Shown: positions 25,123 through 34,233 of the stretch, one piece after another
How positions within the stretch are numbered: the first letter of the stretch is position 1
How the letters are laid out: the number at the start of each line of letters is the position of its first letter
Source of the DNA: Fusobacteriaceae bacterium
GTDB lineage: Bacteria; Fusobacteriota; Fusobacteriia; Fusobacteriales; Fusobacteriaceae
Length of the DNA: 64,000 nucleotides
Assembly (NCBI GenBank): GCA_900764925.1
Contig: CAAFPW010000091.1
Coordinates: forward strand, 1-64,000
Direction: 5' to 3'
Program-made: the position numbers and the translations under genes
The notes under the pieces: generated by a model
What the model was told of the DNA's origin: nothing
What the model saw: only the letters and a program-made list of their open reading frames with translations
Database searches by the model: none

Positions 25123-27102
25123 GTGAATATCAAAGATTTAATAGATAAGGATTTAATAGTATTAGATTCAGATGCTACTACTAAAGAAGAGGCATTGAAA
25201 GAGTTAGTAGAACTTTTAGATAAAAAAGGAGTTCTAACTTCAAAAGAGGAGTTTTTTAATGATGTATTGGAAAGAGAAAAAGTTTCTCCAACAGGATTAG
25301 AAGAGGGATTGGCTATACCTCACTCTAAGTCTGATTATGTTAAAAGTTCAAGAATAGCTGTAGCTAGACTTACAGGAACTATTGATAACTGGGAATCAGT
25401 AGATAGTGATAATAAAGTAAACTTGATATTTTTATTAGCTATACCTACACAAGAGAAAGGAACAACACATATTGAAATATTAAAAAATCTAACTACTTCA
25501 TTTATGAGAGAGGGATTTATAGAGGAACTTCAATCTGTTAAAAGTAAGGAGGAGTTTATAGAACTTCTATCTACAACACAAAAAGAGGAAGAGGAAATAG
25601 AGATAAAAATAGAGAGTGGGAAAAAGGTAGTTGCAGTAACATCTTGTCCAGCTGGGATAGCTCATACATATATGGCTGCAGAAGCTCTTGAAAAAGCTGG
25701 AAAGGAATTGAATATTCAAATAGCAGTAGAGAAACAAGGAGCTATGGGAACAGAAGATGGATTAACAGAAAAAGAAATAGCTGAAGCTGATGTAGTAATA
25801 TTGGCAGTAAATAGAAATATTGAAATGGATAGATTCTATGGGAAAAAAGTATATCAAGTCAAGGCTAATGTAGCTATAAAAAATGGAAAAGGTTTAATAT
25901 TAGAAGCTTTTGAAAAAGCAACTCTTTTAGGTGGAAAGGGTACAAAGGTAGGAAAGGTAACATTAGGAAAAACTGAAAATAAAGCTGTGGCTCATATAAT
26001 GGCTGGACTTTCATACATGGTTCCAATGGTTATTGCTTCTGGAATAATCTTATCAATAGCAAATATCTTTGCCTTCCAAAAAAATGAGTTGGGACAAATT
26101 GTAAATTGGGGATTTGATAGAAGTACAAATTTTGGTTTCTTAATGGCTAAGATGTTTGAGATAGGACAAATTGGATTTAAATTAATGATACCACTATTTG
26201 CTGGATTTATTGCTAACTCTATGGCAGGAAGACCTGCGATAGCAGCTGGTATGATAGGAGCTTATATAGCTAATGATGCTGCTTATTTAGGAACTCAAAC
26301 AGGTGGAGGATTTATATCTGCAATTTTAGTTGCATTTTTATCAGGTTATATAGTAAACTTATTAAAGAAAATAAAATGGCCAAAAGTTGTTCAACCACTT
26401 TTAGGAATAATGATAATACCACTTCTATCTGTATTTATTATTTCAATGATAGTAACATTTTTAGTGGGAAAACCAATAGCTAATCTTATGGACACACTTT
26501 ATTCTACATTGACATATTTAAATGATAATTATTCAAGTATGCCATTGATAACTGGAGCTATAATTGGAGCTATGATAGGATTTGATTTTGGTGGACCTGT
26601 AAATAAAACAGCTTTAATTTTTGGAACAGCAGTATTTACAGATACAGTTGCTAAATATGGAATACAAAATGCTAACTTTGTTCCAGGAACAGCAGCTCAA
26701 GCTGCCATTTCAGTAGCACCATTAGGAATTTGGTTAGCAGCTAGAATATTTAAAAAGAAGTTTACAGAACAAGAGCATATATCTGCGGCTTCTGCTTTTG
26801 GAATGGGAATAGTAGGAGTAACAGAGGGAGCAATTCCATTTGTAGCAGCACATCCTATTCAAATGATAACAGCTTCTGTTATAGGTAGTGCAGTAGCTGG
26901 AGGATTAGCTGGAGCTACTGGATGTAAATTCTATGGAGGAATAGGATCACCATTGGGAACAATCATAGGATATATTGAGCAACCAGTTCCTTTTGTAACT
27001 TGGATAGCTTGTACATTTGCTGGAATATTAACAACAGCTTTAATAATTGGATTTTGGAGAAAGCCAATTACTAAAGAGAGTAATGAGATAGAAGAGATAT
27101 AG
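25123..27102 (+). CDS. mngA: PTS EIIABC of the fructose family, MngA-like (2-O-mannosylglycerate)
   Basis: A 659-residue fused permease: EIIA with active-site His67 in LAIPHSKSD, EIIB with phospho-Cys175 in VTSCPAGIAHTYMAAEAL, and an EIIC membrane domain (about 290-650) with GMIGAYIANDAAYLG and IGFDFGGPVNKTAL. Starts with GTG after AGAGGTGTTAAG. E. coli MngA, the 2-O-alpha-mannosyl-D-glycerate transporter, has nearly the same length (658) and order, and is also followed directly by a GH38 mannosidase. The assignment to mannosylglycerate rests on this neighbour; a different alpha-mannoside is possible. Confidence 0.75.
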   Translation: MNIKDLIDKDLIVLDSDATTKEEALKELVELLDKKGVLTSKEEFFNDVLEREKVSPTGLEEGLAIPHSKSDYVKSSRIAVARLTGTIDNWESVDSDNKVNLIFLLAIPTQEKGTTHIEILKNLTTSFMREGFIEELQSVKSKEEFIELLSTTQKEEEEIEIKIESGKKVVAVTSCPAGIAHTYMAAEALEKAGKELNIQIAVEKQGAMGTEDGLTEKEIAEADVVILAVNRNIEMDRFYGKKVYQVKANVAIKNGKGLILEAFEKATLLGGKGTKVGKVTLGKTENKAVAHIMAGLSYMVPMVIASGIILSIANIFAFQKNELGQIVNWGFDRSTNFGFLMAKMFEIGQIGFKLMIPLFAGFIANSMAGRPAIAAGMIGAYIANDAAYLGTQTGGGFISAILVAFLSGYIVNLLKKIKWPKVVQPLLGIMIIPLLSVFIISMIVTFLVGKPIANLMDTLYSTLTYLNDNYSSMPLITGAIIGAMIGFDFGGPVNKTALIFGTAVFTDTVAKYGIQNANFVPGTAAQAAISVAPLGIWLAARIFKKKFTEQEHISAASAFGMGIVGVTEGAIPFVAAHPIQMITASVIGSAVAGGLAGATGCKFYGGIGSPLGTIIGYIEQPVPFVTWIACTFAGILTTALIIGFWRKPITKESNEIEEI

Positions 27103-27118
27103 AAGAGGGAAGTTATAT

Positions 27119-29725
27119 ATGAAAAAAGTTCATGTTTATGCAAATACTCATTGGGATTATGAATGGTATTTTACTGCTAATGAGTCTATAATTCAACTAA
27201 TTTACCATATGGATGATGTTTTATCAGCACTGGAGAACAATGATATAAAATATTATTTATTAGATGGACAAGTTAGTATAATGGAGGAGTATTTAAAATT
27301 TGCTCCTCAAAATTTGGAGAGAGTAAAAAAGCTTATAGAAGAGAAAAAACTCTTTATAGGACCTTGGTACACTCAGACAGATGAATTGATAATTTCTGGT
27401 GAATCTATAGTTAGAAATCTATTCTATGGTATAAATAGTGCTAAGAGATTAGGAGGATATATGAATATAGGATATCTTCCTGATTCCTTTGGTCAAAGTA
27501 AGGATATGCCTAAGGTATTCAATGGATTTGGAATAAAGAACTTTGTATTTTGGAGAGGATTAGCTAGTTCTTTATGTTCAGATAGGGAATTTTTATGGGA
27601 AAGTGAAGATGGTAGTGAGGTCTTAGCTTACAATATAAAAAATGGATATTACTATGGAGGAAATTTAATCTACAATGATGATGTAGAACAGGTAGAGGAA
27701 ACTTTCTTAAATGGTGTTACTAAAAACAATATTTTACTCTCTGTAGGTGGAGATCAGAGATATGTAGATTTTAACCTTAAAGAGAGAATAGAGTATTACA
27801 ACTCAAATAGCAAAAATAACTTAAATTATATTGAAAGTAATTGTGAAGAGTTTTTTAATGAATTAAGAAAAGAGGGAGAGTTTAAGAAGATATCAGGTGA
27901 ATTTTTAGCACCTTCGAACTCTAAAATACATCGTTCTATCTACTCATCAAGGTATGATCATAAATATCTTAATGATAAAATAGAGAGAAAACTTATCTAT
28001 CATTTAGAACCACTTATGGTAATGGGACAAAAATTAGGATTAGATTTAAAAGTAGAGATGTTGGAAAATATTTGGAAAAAATTACTGTTAAATCATGCCC
28101 ATGATAGTGCTTGTGGATGTAATACAGATAAGACTAATTCACTTATATTATCTCGTCTTATAGAAGCTGATCAGTTATCTTATTCAGCTTGTGATTATAT
28201 AGTTAGAAAGATATGTGAATCAATTGAAGATAAGAGAGAGAATGATATATTTATATTTAATACTTTGCCATTTAGAAGAGAAAATCCTATAAAATTAGAG
28301 ATTTCAACTAAGAGTAAGAATTTTAGAATAGAAAATATAATGGGAGAAGAATTGACTTATCAGATTATATCTCAAGAGAAAGTATATAGTGGAAGTATTA
28401 AAAGAACTCCAGAGGAACATAATCCAGATTTATATTATTATACAACTAAAATATTTGTAGATTGTCCAATAAATCCATTCTCTATTGAAAAGATTAGAAT
28501 AGTAGAAAAAAGTAGAGAAGAGAGAAAGAGTTCAAATAAGGAGTATATAGAGGATAGTTTCTTTAAGATATATTTTGAAGAGGGTAAATTAAAACTTTTA
28601 AATAAAGAAAATGGAGAAGTTATAGAAGAGTTTATATATTTTGAAGAGAGTGGAGACGATGGAGATACTTATGATTATTCACCACCTCAAGTAGATAATA
28701 GAATGATAACTAATATCTCTGATGAAGATATTGAATTTATAGATGGAGAACTTGTAAAAATATTAAAGATAAAAGGTAAAATCATATCATCAAACTCTTT
28801 AGAAGAGAGGGAAAAAAATATATTTAATAAGAAGACTCCATATGAGTTAGAAATTCAATTAGATAATTCTAAAAATATAAGAGTTCATCTTGTGATAGAT
28901 AATAATGTAAAAGATCATAGAGTAAGAGCTATAATAAAAAGTGGAATAGTTACTACTCATTCAACAGCAGATACTCCTTTTGGAACAATTGAAAGAGAGA
29001 ATAAGCCAGAAAATTTAAAAGACTGGAGAGAGTTAAAGTGGAAAGAGGAACCTACTCCAATATATCCATTTATAAACTTTGTATCATTAAAAAATTCAGA
29101 TAACTCTATGAGTATTTTTGCTAAAGGTATAAAGGAGTATGAGATAATAGATAATAGTAAGATATCTCTAACTCTATTTAGAGGGATTGGTTATTTAGGA
29201 AAACCTGATCTTATAAGAAGACCAGGAGTAGCTTCAGGGCAAGAGTTTAAATATATAGAGACTCCAGATAGCCAACTTTTAAAAAGATTAACTTTTAAAT
29301 TTGCAATTAGATTTGATAAGGAATATAATAGAAATAGAATAAAAACTGAATATCAAAAATACTCTATCTCTACTTTAAACTATCAAATTCAAGAGTTAAA
29401 TAGATTTACTACAACTTTAAAATACTTTGTAATGCATCCTTTAAAAGAAAAGTTAAATATTTTTAAAAATCTTGTAGATTTAACAGATAGTAAATTAGCT
29501 TTTTCAGCTATAACTCCTTTAACAGAGGATAGTTATCTTTTGAGATTAGTGAATTTAGAAAGAAATATGGATGAGATAAAAATTAAACTAAACTTTGGAA
29601 CTAAATTTGAAAAAGTCAATATGTTAGGTGATGGAGAAGGAGAGATTAAGAGTATTGAAGAGGGTATCTTAAAATTGGAAAATATAAGATGTGGAGAGAT
29701 ACTCAATTTAAAAATTTATAAGTAA
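27119..29725 (+). CDS. mngB: GH38 alpha-mannosidase, MngB-like
   Basis: A glycoside hydrolase family 38 enzyme of 868 residues (E. coli MngB is 877). The zinc-binding HWDYEWY (His11, Asp13), the nucleophile in YLPDSFGQ (Asp122), KLFIGPWYTQTDELIISGES and the third metal site NHAHDSACGC are all seen, followed by the central helical bundle and C-terminal beta domains. No signal peptide, so it acts on internalised substrate. In E. coli the enzyme releases mannose-6-phosphate and glycerate from phosphorylated mannosylglycerate. It lies 16 bases after the PTS gene. Confidence 0.85.
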   Translation: MKKVHVYANTHWDYEWYFTANESIIQLIYHMDDVLSALENNDIKYYLLDGQVSIMEEYLKFAPQNLERVKKLIEEKKLFIGPWYTQTDELIISGESIVRNLFYGINSAKRLGGYMNIGYLPDSFGQSKDMPKVFNGFGIKNFVFWRGLASSLCSDREFLWESEDGSEVLAYNIKNGYYYGGNLIYNDDVEQVEETFLNGVTKNNILLSVGGDQRYVDFNLKERIEYYNSNSKNNLNYIESNCEEFFNELRKEGEFKKISGEFLAPSNSKIHRSIYSSRYDHKYLNDKIERKLIYHLEPLMVMGQKLGLDLKVEMLENIWKKLLLNHAHDSACGCNTDKTNSLILSRLIEADQLSYSACDYIVRKICESIEDKRENDIFIFNTLPFRRENPIKLEISTKSKNFRIENIMGEELTYQIISQEKVYSGSIKRTPEEHNPDLYYYTTKIFVDCPINPFSIEKIRIVEKSREERKSSNKEYIEDSFFKIYFEEGKLKLLNKENGEVIEEFIYFEESGDDGDTYDYSPPQVDNRMITNISDEDIEFIDGELVKILKIKGKIISSNSLEEREKNIFNKKTPYELEIQLDNSKNIRVHLVIDNNVKDHRVRAIIKSGIVTTHSTADTPFGTIERENKPENLKDWRELKWKEEPTPIYPFINFVSLKNSDNSMSIFAKGIKEYEIIDNSKISLTLFRGIGYLGKPDLIRRPGVASGQEFKYIETPDSQLLKRLTFKFAIRFDKEYNRNRIKTEYQKYSISTLNYQIQELNRFTTTLKYFVMHPLKEKLNIFKNLVDLTDSKLAFSAITPLTEDSYLLRLVNLERNMDEIKIKLNFGTKFEKVNMLGDGEGEIKSIEEGILKLENIRCGEILNLKIYK

Positions 29726-29739
29726 AAGGAGAAAGACTT

Positions 29740-31116
29740 ATGATTAAATTTAAAGATAATTTCTATTTTGGAAGTGCATCTTCAGCTACACAAAGTGAAG
29801 GAGCTTGGAATGAAGATGGAAAAGGAAAAAATATTTGGGACTACTGGTTTGAAACTGAGAGTTTTAGATTTCATAATGGAGTAGGACCACAAACAACTTC
29901 TACTTTCTATAAGAACTATAAGAGTGACATTCAATTATTAAAAGAAACAGGACATAACTCTTTCAGATTTTCTATAAGTTGGTCAAGAATGTTTCCAAAA
30001 GGGTTTGGAGAAGTTAATCCAAAAGCTATTGAATTTTATAACAATGTTATCAATGAACTTTTAGCTAATGGGATTGAACCTTTTGTAAATCTATTCCACT
30101 TTGATATGCCTATGTGTATGCAAGAGATAGGTGGTTGGGAGAATAGAGAGGTAGTAGAACACTATGCTAATTTTGCAAAAACTTGTTTCACTCATTTTGG
30201 AGATAGAGTAAAAAGATGGTTTACTTTCAACGAGCCAATTGTACATGTAGAGTGTGGATATTTATTAGGATATCACTATCCATATAAAGTTGATCCAAAG
30301 GGAGCTGTACAAGTAGCTTATCATACAGCACTAGCAAGTGCTCTAGCTACAAAATACTATAAAGAGTTAAAGCAAGATGGAAAGATAGGAATTATTTTAA
30401 ATCTTTCTCCTTGTTATCCTAGAAGTGAAAATAAATGGGATGTTAAAGCAGGATTTATAGCTGACCTATTTGCAAATAGAAGTTTCTTAGATCCAGCAGT
30501 AAAAGGAAAATTCCCAGAAGAGTTAGTGGAGATAATTAAAAAACATGAATTAATGCCTGAATATACAGCTGAAGATTTAGAGATAATAGAGAAGAATACA
30601 GTAGATTTCTTAGGAGTAAACTATTATCAACCAAGAAGGGTAGCAGCAAGAGCCTCTCTTCCTAATCCAGAAGCTCCATTTATGCCAGAGTATTACTATG
30701 ATTTCTATGTTATGCCTGGAAGAAAGATAAATCCACATAGAGGTTGGGAGATATATGAAAAGGGTATCTATGATTTAGCAATAAATATTAGAGATAACTA
30801 TGGAAATATTGAGTGGCTAATTACTGAAAATGGAATGGGAGTAGAGGGAGAAGAGAAATTTTTAGTAGATGGCGTAATTCAAGATGACTATAGAATAGAG
30901 TTCTATAAAGATCACTTGAGATGGTTACATAAAGCGATAGAGGAAGGTTCTAACTGTATAGGTTACCAAGTGTGGACATTTATAGATAACTGGTCATGGT
31001 TGAATGCATATAAAAATAGATACGGACTTGTTTCATTAAATTTAAAAACTCAAGAGAGAACTATTAAGAAAAGTGGAAGATGGTTTAAAGAACTTTCAGA
31101 CAACAAGGGGTTTTAA
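29740..31116 (+). CDS. GH1 beta-glycosidase (6-phospho-beta-glucosidase-like)
   Basis: A 458-residue family 1 glycosidase with acid/base Glu165 in FTFNEP and nucleophile Glu363 in ITENGMG. The loop that separates phospho- from free-sugar enzymes reads WSWLNAYKNRYG (419-429): the Ser and Tyr of the phosphate-binding Ser-x6-Lys-x-Tyr motif are there, but the Lys is moved by one residue (Lys425) and Asn426 takes its place. A phosphorylated substrate is therefore likely from context but not certain from the residues. It lies 14 bases after the GH38 gene and two bases before a ROK kinase. Confidence 0.85.
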   Translation: MIKFKDNFYFGSASSATQSEGAWNEDGKGKNIWDYWFETESFRFHNGVGPQTTSTFYKNYKSDIQLLKETGHNSFRFSISWSRMFPKGFGEVNPKAIEFYNNVINELLANGIEPFVNLFHFDMPMCMQEIGGWENREVVEHYANFAKTCFTHFGDRVKRWFTFNEPIVHVECGYLLGYHYPYKVDPKGAVQVAYHTALASALATKYYKELKQDGKIGIILNLSPCYPRSENKWDVKAGFIADLFANRSFLDPAVKGKFPEELVEIIKKHELMPEYTAEDLEIIEKNTVDFLGVNYYQPRRVAARASLPNPEAPFMPEYYYDFYVMPGRKINPHRGWEIYEKGIYDLAINIRDNYGNIEWLITENGMGVEGEEKFLVDGVIQDDYRIEFYKDHLRWLHKAIEEGSNCIGYQVWTFIDNWSWLNAYKNRYGLVSLNLKTQERTIKKSGRWFKELSDNKGF

Positions 31117-31118
31117 TT

Positions 31119-32006
31119 ATGGAGAGATACTTAGCTTTTGATATGGGAGGAAGTTCTATAAAATATGGACTTTTAACTAAAGATGGAGAGATTATAAAAA
31201 ATTCATCTTTTAAAACACCAAAGACTTTAGAAGAATTGTATAAAAATATAGTAGATATAAAAAATCAATATGAACAGGATAAAATAATTGGTGTTGCTCT
31301 AAGTTGTCCTGGGGCTGTAAATAGTGAAGTAGGAACTATTGGTGGAGTTAGTGCAATTCCATATATTCACGGACCAAATATAAAAAAGGATTTAGAAGAA
31401 CTATTAGGTGTAGATGTAGAACTTGAAAATGATGCTAACTGTGCTGCTCTTGCTGAAGTTTGGTTAGGAGAGGCTAAAGAAAATCAAGATGTAGTCTTTA
31501 TTGTAATTGGAACTGGAATAGGAGGAGCAATTGTAAAAGATAGAAAGATACATAAGGGAAAACATCTTCATGCAGGAGAGTTTGGAATAATGTATTTTGA
31601 AAGTGAGCCAGGAGTTCCAGGAACTTGGGGAGTTGCTTCAATGGGAAGTCTTGTATCAAGACTTTCTAAAAAACTTGAAAGAGAAGTTGATGGAATAGAG
31701 ATATTTAGATTAGCTGATCAAGAGAAAAATGAGATTGTTTTAGAAGAGTTAGATAGATGGTATTCCAATTTAGCTAAGGGAATATTTACAATTCAATATG
31801 TCTATGACCCTGAAAAAATAGTGATAGGTGGAGGAATAAGTGCAAGACCAGAAATCCTATTAGAGATTAGAAAAAAATTGGAGGAATTAATCAGTAAAAT
31901 TGATGTAGCTACAATTCATCCAGATATCCAAGTTTGTAAATTTAGTAATAGTGCAAATTTAATAGGGGCATTGTATAATTTTTTACAACAGAAGGGAAGA
32001 GTGTAA
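31119..32006 (+). CDS. ROK family sugar kinase
   Basis: A 295-residue kinase with the N-terminal phosphate loop FDMGGSSIKYGLL, the catalytic Asp in LENDANCAALAE and the second phosphate loop IGTGIGGAIV. The zinc-binding CxCGxxGC element of many ROK proteins is missing (no Cys in the stretch 165-185). Possible substrates are glucose, mannose or a beta-glucoside released by the hydrolases in this operon. It begins two bases after the GH1 stop. Confidence 0.85.
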   Translation: MERYLAFDMGGSSIKYGLLTKDGEIIKNSSFKTPKTLEELYKNIVDIKNQYEQDKIIGVALSCPGAVNSEVGTIGGVSAIPYIHGPNIKKDLEELLGVDVELENDANCAALAEVWLGEAKENQDVVFIVIGTGIGGAIVKDRKIHKGKHLHAGEFGIMYFESEPGVPGTWGVASMGSLVSRLSKKLEREVDGIEIFRLADQEKNEIVLEELDRWYSNLAKGIFTIQYVYDPEKIVIGGGISARPEILLEIRKKLEELISKIDVATIHPDIQVCKFSNSANLIGALYNFLQQKGRV

Positions 32007-32016
32007 GGAGAGCAAT

Positions 32017-33099
32017 ATGAGAGAGTTAGGAATTTCCATATATCCTGGTCATTCAGATATCAAAAAGGATATGGAGTATATAAAATTAGCAGCAAAATAT
32101 GGATTTACTAGAATTTTTACTTGTCTGCTGTCAGTAGATGGGGATAAGGAGAAGATAGTAAAAGATTTTAAGGATACTATTGAGTATGCTAACTCTTTGG
32201 GATTTAAAGTTATTGCTGATATAAGTCCACAAATTTTTCAAGAGTTAAATATCTCATATAATGATTTAAGTTTTTTTAAAGAGATAGGTGTTTATGGGAT
32301 TCGTTTAGATATTGGATATACTGGAAATGAAGAATCTCTAATGACATTTAATGAGTATGATTTGAAAATAGAGATCAATATGAGTAATGATACTAAGTAT
32401 GTAGATACTATAATGGACTACAAGCCGAATAAATATAATTTATTGGGATGTCATAATTTCTATCCTCATATTTATACAGGTCTTACTAGAGAGCATTTTA
32501 GAAAATGTAATCAGAATTTTATGAAATATGGACTTGTAACTGCAGCTTTCATAAACTCTCAAAATGCAATTTTTGGACCTTGGCCAGTTGATGAAGGGAT
32601 TTGTACCCTAGAAGAGCATAGAGATTTACCAGTAGAAGTAGCAGCTAAAGACCTATTTAAAGAGGGAATAAATAGTGTAATAATTGCTAATTGTTATGCT
32701 AGTGAAGAGGAATTGAAAAGCTTGGGAGAGCTGAGAAGAGATATGTTAGACCTCTCTGTAACTCTTGTTGATAATATTCCTGAGATAGAAAAAGATATAG
32801 TTCTAAATTCACTACACTTTAATAGAGGGGATATAAATGAGATATTTATAAGATCAACTCAATCAAGGGTAAAATATAAAGGGCATAAATTTGAACTTTT
32901 TAACCCTGTGGATATAAAAAGAGGAGATATAATAATAGAGAGCTCTCTATATGGAACATATGCTGGTGAATTACAGATAGCTAAAAGAGACATGAAAAAT
33001 TCTGGTAAATCAAATGTTGTAGGAAGAGTGAGTGAGGATGAGATATACTTATTAGATTATATCACTCCTTGGGAAAAATTTAGATTAAAAGAGAAATAG
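32017..33099 (+). CDS. DUF871 / MupG-like TIM-barrel protein
   Basis: A 360-residue protein of the DUF871 family: an N-terminal TIM barrel (ELGISIYPGHSDIKKDMEYI, then GCHNFYPHIYTGL in the middle) and a C-terminal cyclophilin-like domain. The characterised member, Staphylococcus aureus MupG, is a 6-phospho-N-acetylmuramidase that cleaves MurNAc-6P-GlcNAc brought in by a PTS. Here it ends an operon with a GH38, a GH1 and a ROK kinase, so it may cleave another 6-phospho-glycoside. AAGGAGAG precedes the ATG. The family call is firm, the substrate is not. Confidence 0.8.
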   Translation: MRELGISIYPGHSDIKKDMEYIKLAAKYGFTRIFTCLLSVDGDKEKIVKDFKDTIEYANSLGFKVIADISPQIFQELNISYNDLSFFKEIGVYGIRLDIGYTGNEESLMTFNEYDLKIEINMSNDTKYVDTIMDYKPNKYNLLGCHNFYPHIYTGLTREHFRKCNQNFMKYGLVTAAFINSQNAIFGPWPVDEGICTLEEHRDLPVEVAAKDLFKEGINSVIIANCYASEEELKSLGELRRDMLDLSVTLVDNIPEIEKDIVLNSLHFNRGDINEIFIRSTQSRVKYKGHKFELFNPVDIKRGDIIIESSLYGTYAGELQIAKRDMKNSGKSNVVGRVSEDEIYLLDYITPWEKFRLKEK

Positions 33100-33108
33100 A
33101 AAATATAA

Positions 33109-33160
33109 AAAGGAAATTTTACTTAAAATTAATAAAAAAAGTAAATATTTCCTTTTTTAT
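33109..33160 (+). terminator. Terminator after the mng operon
   Basis: AAAAGGAAATTTTACTT pairs imperfectly with AAGTAAATATTTCCTTTT across an A-rich loop and is followed by TTATTTTT. Confidence 0.7.
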
Positions 33161-33184
33161 TTTTAATAAAATTAAAGAAAACTA

Positions 33185-33234
33185 TTGCTTTTTAAAAATA
33201 AATATGCTATATTTTATTTATAAATGTATATACA
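33185..33234 (+). promoter_or_regulatory. Promoter and likely GntR operator of the mannose-family PTS operon
   Basis: TTGCTT (33185-33190) and TATATT (33208-33213) are 17 bases apart. Just downstream lies the perfect palindrome TGTATATACA (33225-33234), which has the form of operators bound by UTRA-type GntR repressors such as TreR. A GntR/UTRA gene ends this cluster (37103), so it is the probable binding site. Confidence 0.6.
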
Positions 33235-33277
33235 ATTAAAATTAAAAAGATATACAAAATAAAGAAAGGGTGGGATT

Positions 33278-33718
33278 ATGAAAAATATAATTTTGGTAAC
33301 ACATGGAGAGTTGGCAATAGGAATTTTATCATCTTTAAAACTAATTTATGGTGAAGTTGAAAATATAGGTACAGTTACAATAACAGCTTCTGAAAATATG
33401 GGAGAAATAAAGGAAACAATTTATAAGAAAATAAAAGAATTCAATAATGATTTTCCAACAATTATTATTACAGATATCACTAATGGAAGTACAACACAGG
33501 TTGGGTTAAGTATTATGAATGAAAGAAAAAATACTTATTTGATAAGTGGGGTAAATTTAGGACTATTATTAGAAGTTATATTAGGTGATTTTACTCATGA
33601 TGAAAATAAAAATAAAGAATTACTTAGAGAAATAGTTGAAAATGCAAAAGAAACTATAAGTTTTTTAAATGATGAAATAGAAGAAATTGTCATATCAAAA
33701 GATAGTGATGAGTTATAA
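33278..33718 (+). CDS. PTS mannose-family EIIA component
   Basis: A 146-residue cytoplasmic phosphotransfer protein of the mannose family with the active-site His9 in ILVTHGELAIG and the second conserved segment TDITNGSTTQVGL. It takes phosphate from HPr and gives it to EIIB encoded next. AAAGGGTGGG precedes the ATG. First gene of the EIIA-EIIB-EIIC-EIID-SIS operon. Confidence 0.88.
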   Translation: MKNIILVTHGELAIGILSSLKLIYGEVENIGTVTITASENMGEIKETIYKKIKEFNNDFPTIIITDITNGSTTQVGLSIMNERKNTYLISGVNLGLLLEVILGDFTHDENKNKELLREIVENAKETISFLNDEIEEIVISKDSDEL

Positions 33719-33732
33719 AGGGAGGGAATAAA

Positions 33733-34218
33733 ATGATAAAATTATTAAGAGTGGATGACAGATTAATTCATGGACAAGTGGCAGTTAGTTGGACATCTTT
33801 TATAGGAGCAGATACATTATTAGTAGCAAATGAAAAAGCAACAGTAGATAAAGTTATGCAAATGGCTTTTAATATGGCTAAACCACCTCAAGTTACTTTA
33901 TCTATTAAAAGTGTTGAGGGGGCAATAGCAGTTATTAATAATCCAAAACATATAGAAAGAAAAATATTTGTTGTAACAGCTACAGTAGAAGATGCATTAA
34001 AAATTTGTAAAAAATGTGATGAAGTAAAAGAAATTTGTTTAGGAGGGATAAGAAAAGCAGAAGGAAAAAAAATGATAGAAAGACAAGTGTACCTAAATAT
34101 TGAAGAGATAGAAAAAATAAAAGAGATGAAGTCTTTAAATAGAGAAGTATATTTACAAGCAGTACCAACTGAAAAAAAACTTAGTTATGATGAAATAATA
34201 AAAGAATTTAATAATTAA
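33733..34218 (+). CDS. PTS mannose-family EIIB component
   Basis: A 161-residue EIIB of the Man/Fru/Sor family with active-site His13 in RVDDRLIHGQVAVSW. It accepts phosphate from EIIA and phosphorylates sugar entering through EIIC/EIID. Sequence features such as TVDKVMQMAFNMAKPP are typical. It lies 14 bases after EIIA with GGGAGGG before the ATG. Confidence 0.92.
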   Translation: MIKLLRVDDRLIHGQVAVSWTSFIGADTLLVANEKATVDKVMQMAFNMAKPPQVTLSIKSVEGAIAVINNPKHIERKIFVVTATVEDALKICKKCDEVKEICLGGIRKAEGKKMIERQVYLNIEEIEKIKEMKSLNREVYLQAVPTEKKLSYDEIIKEFNN

Positions 34219-34233
34219 AAGGAAGTGGGTTAA

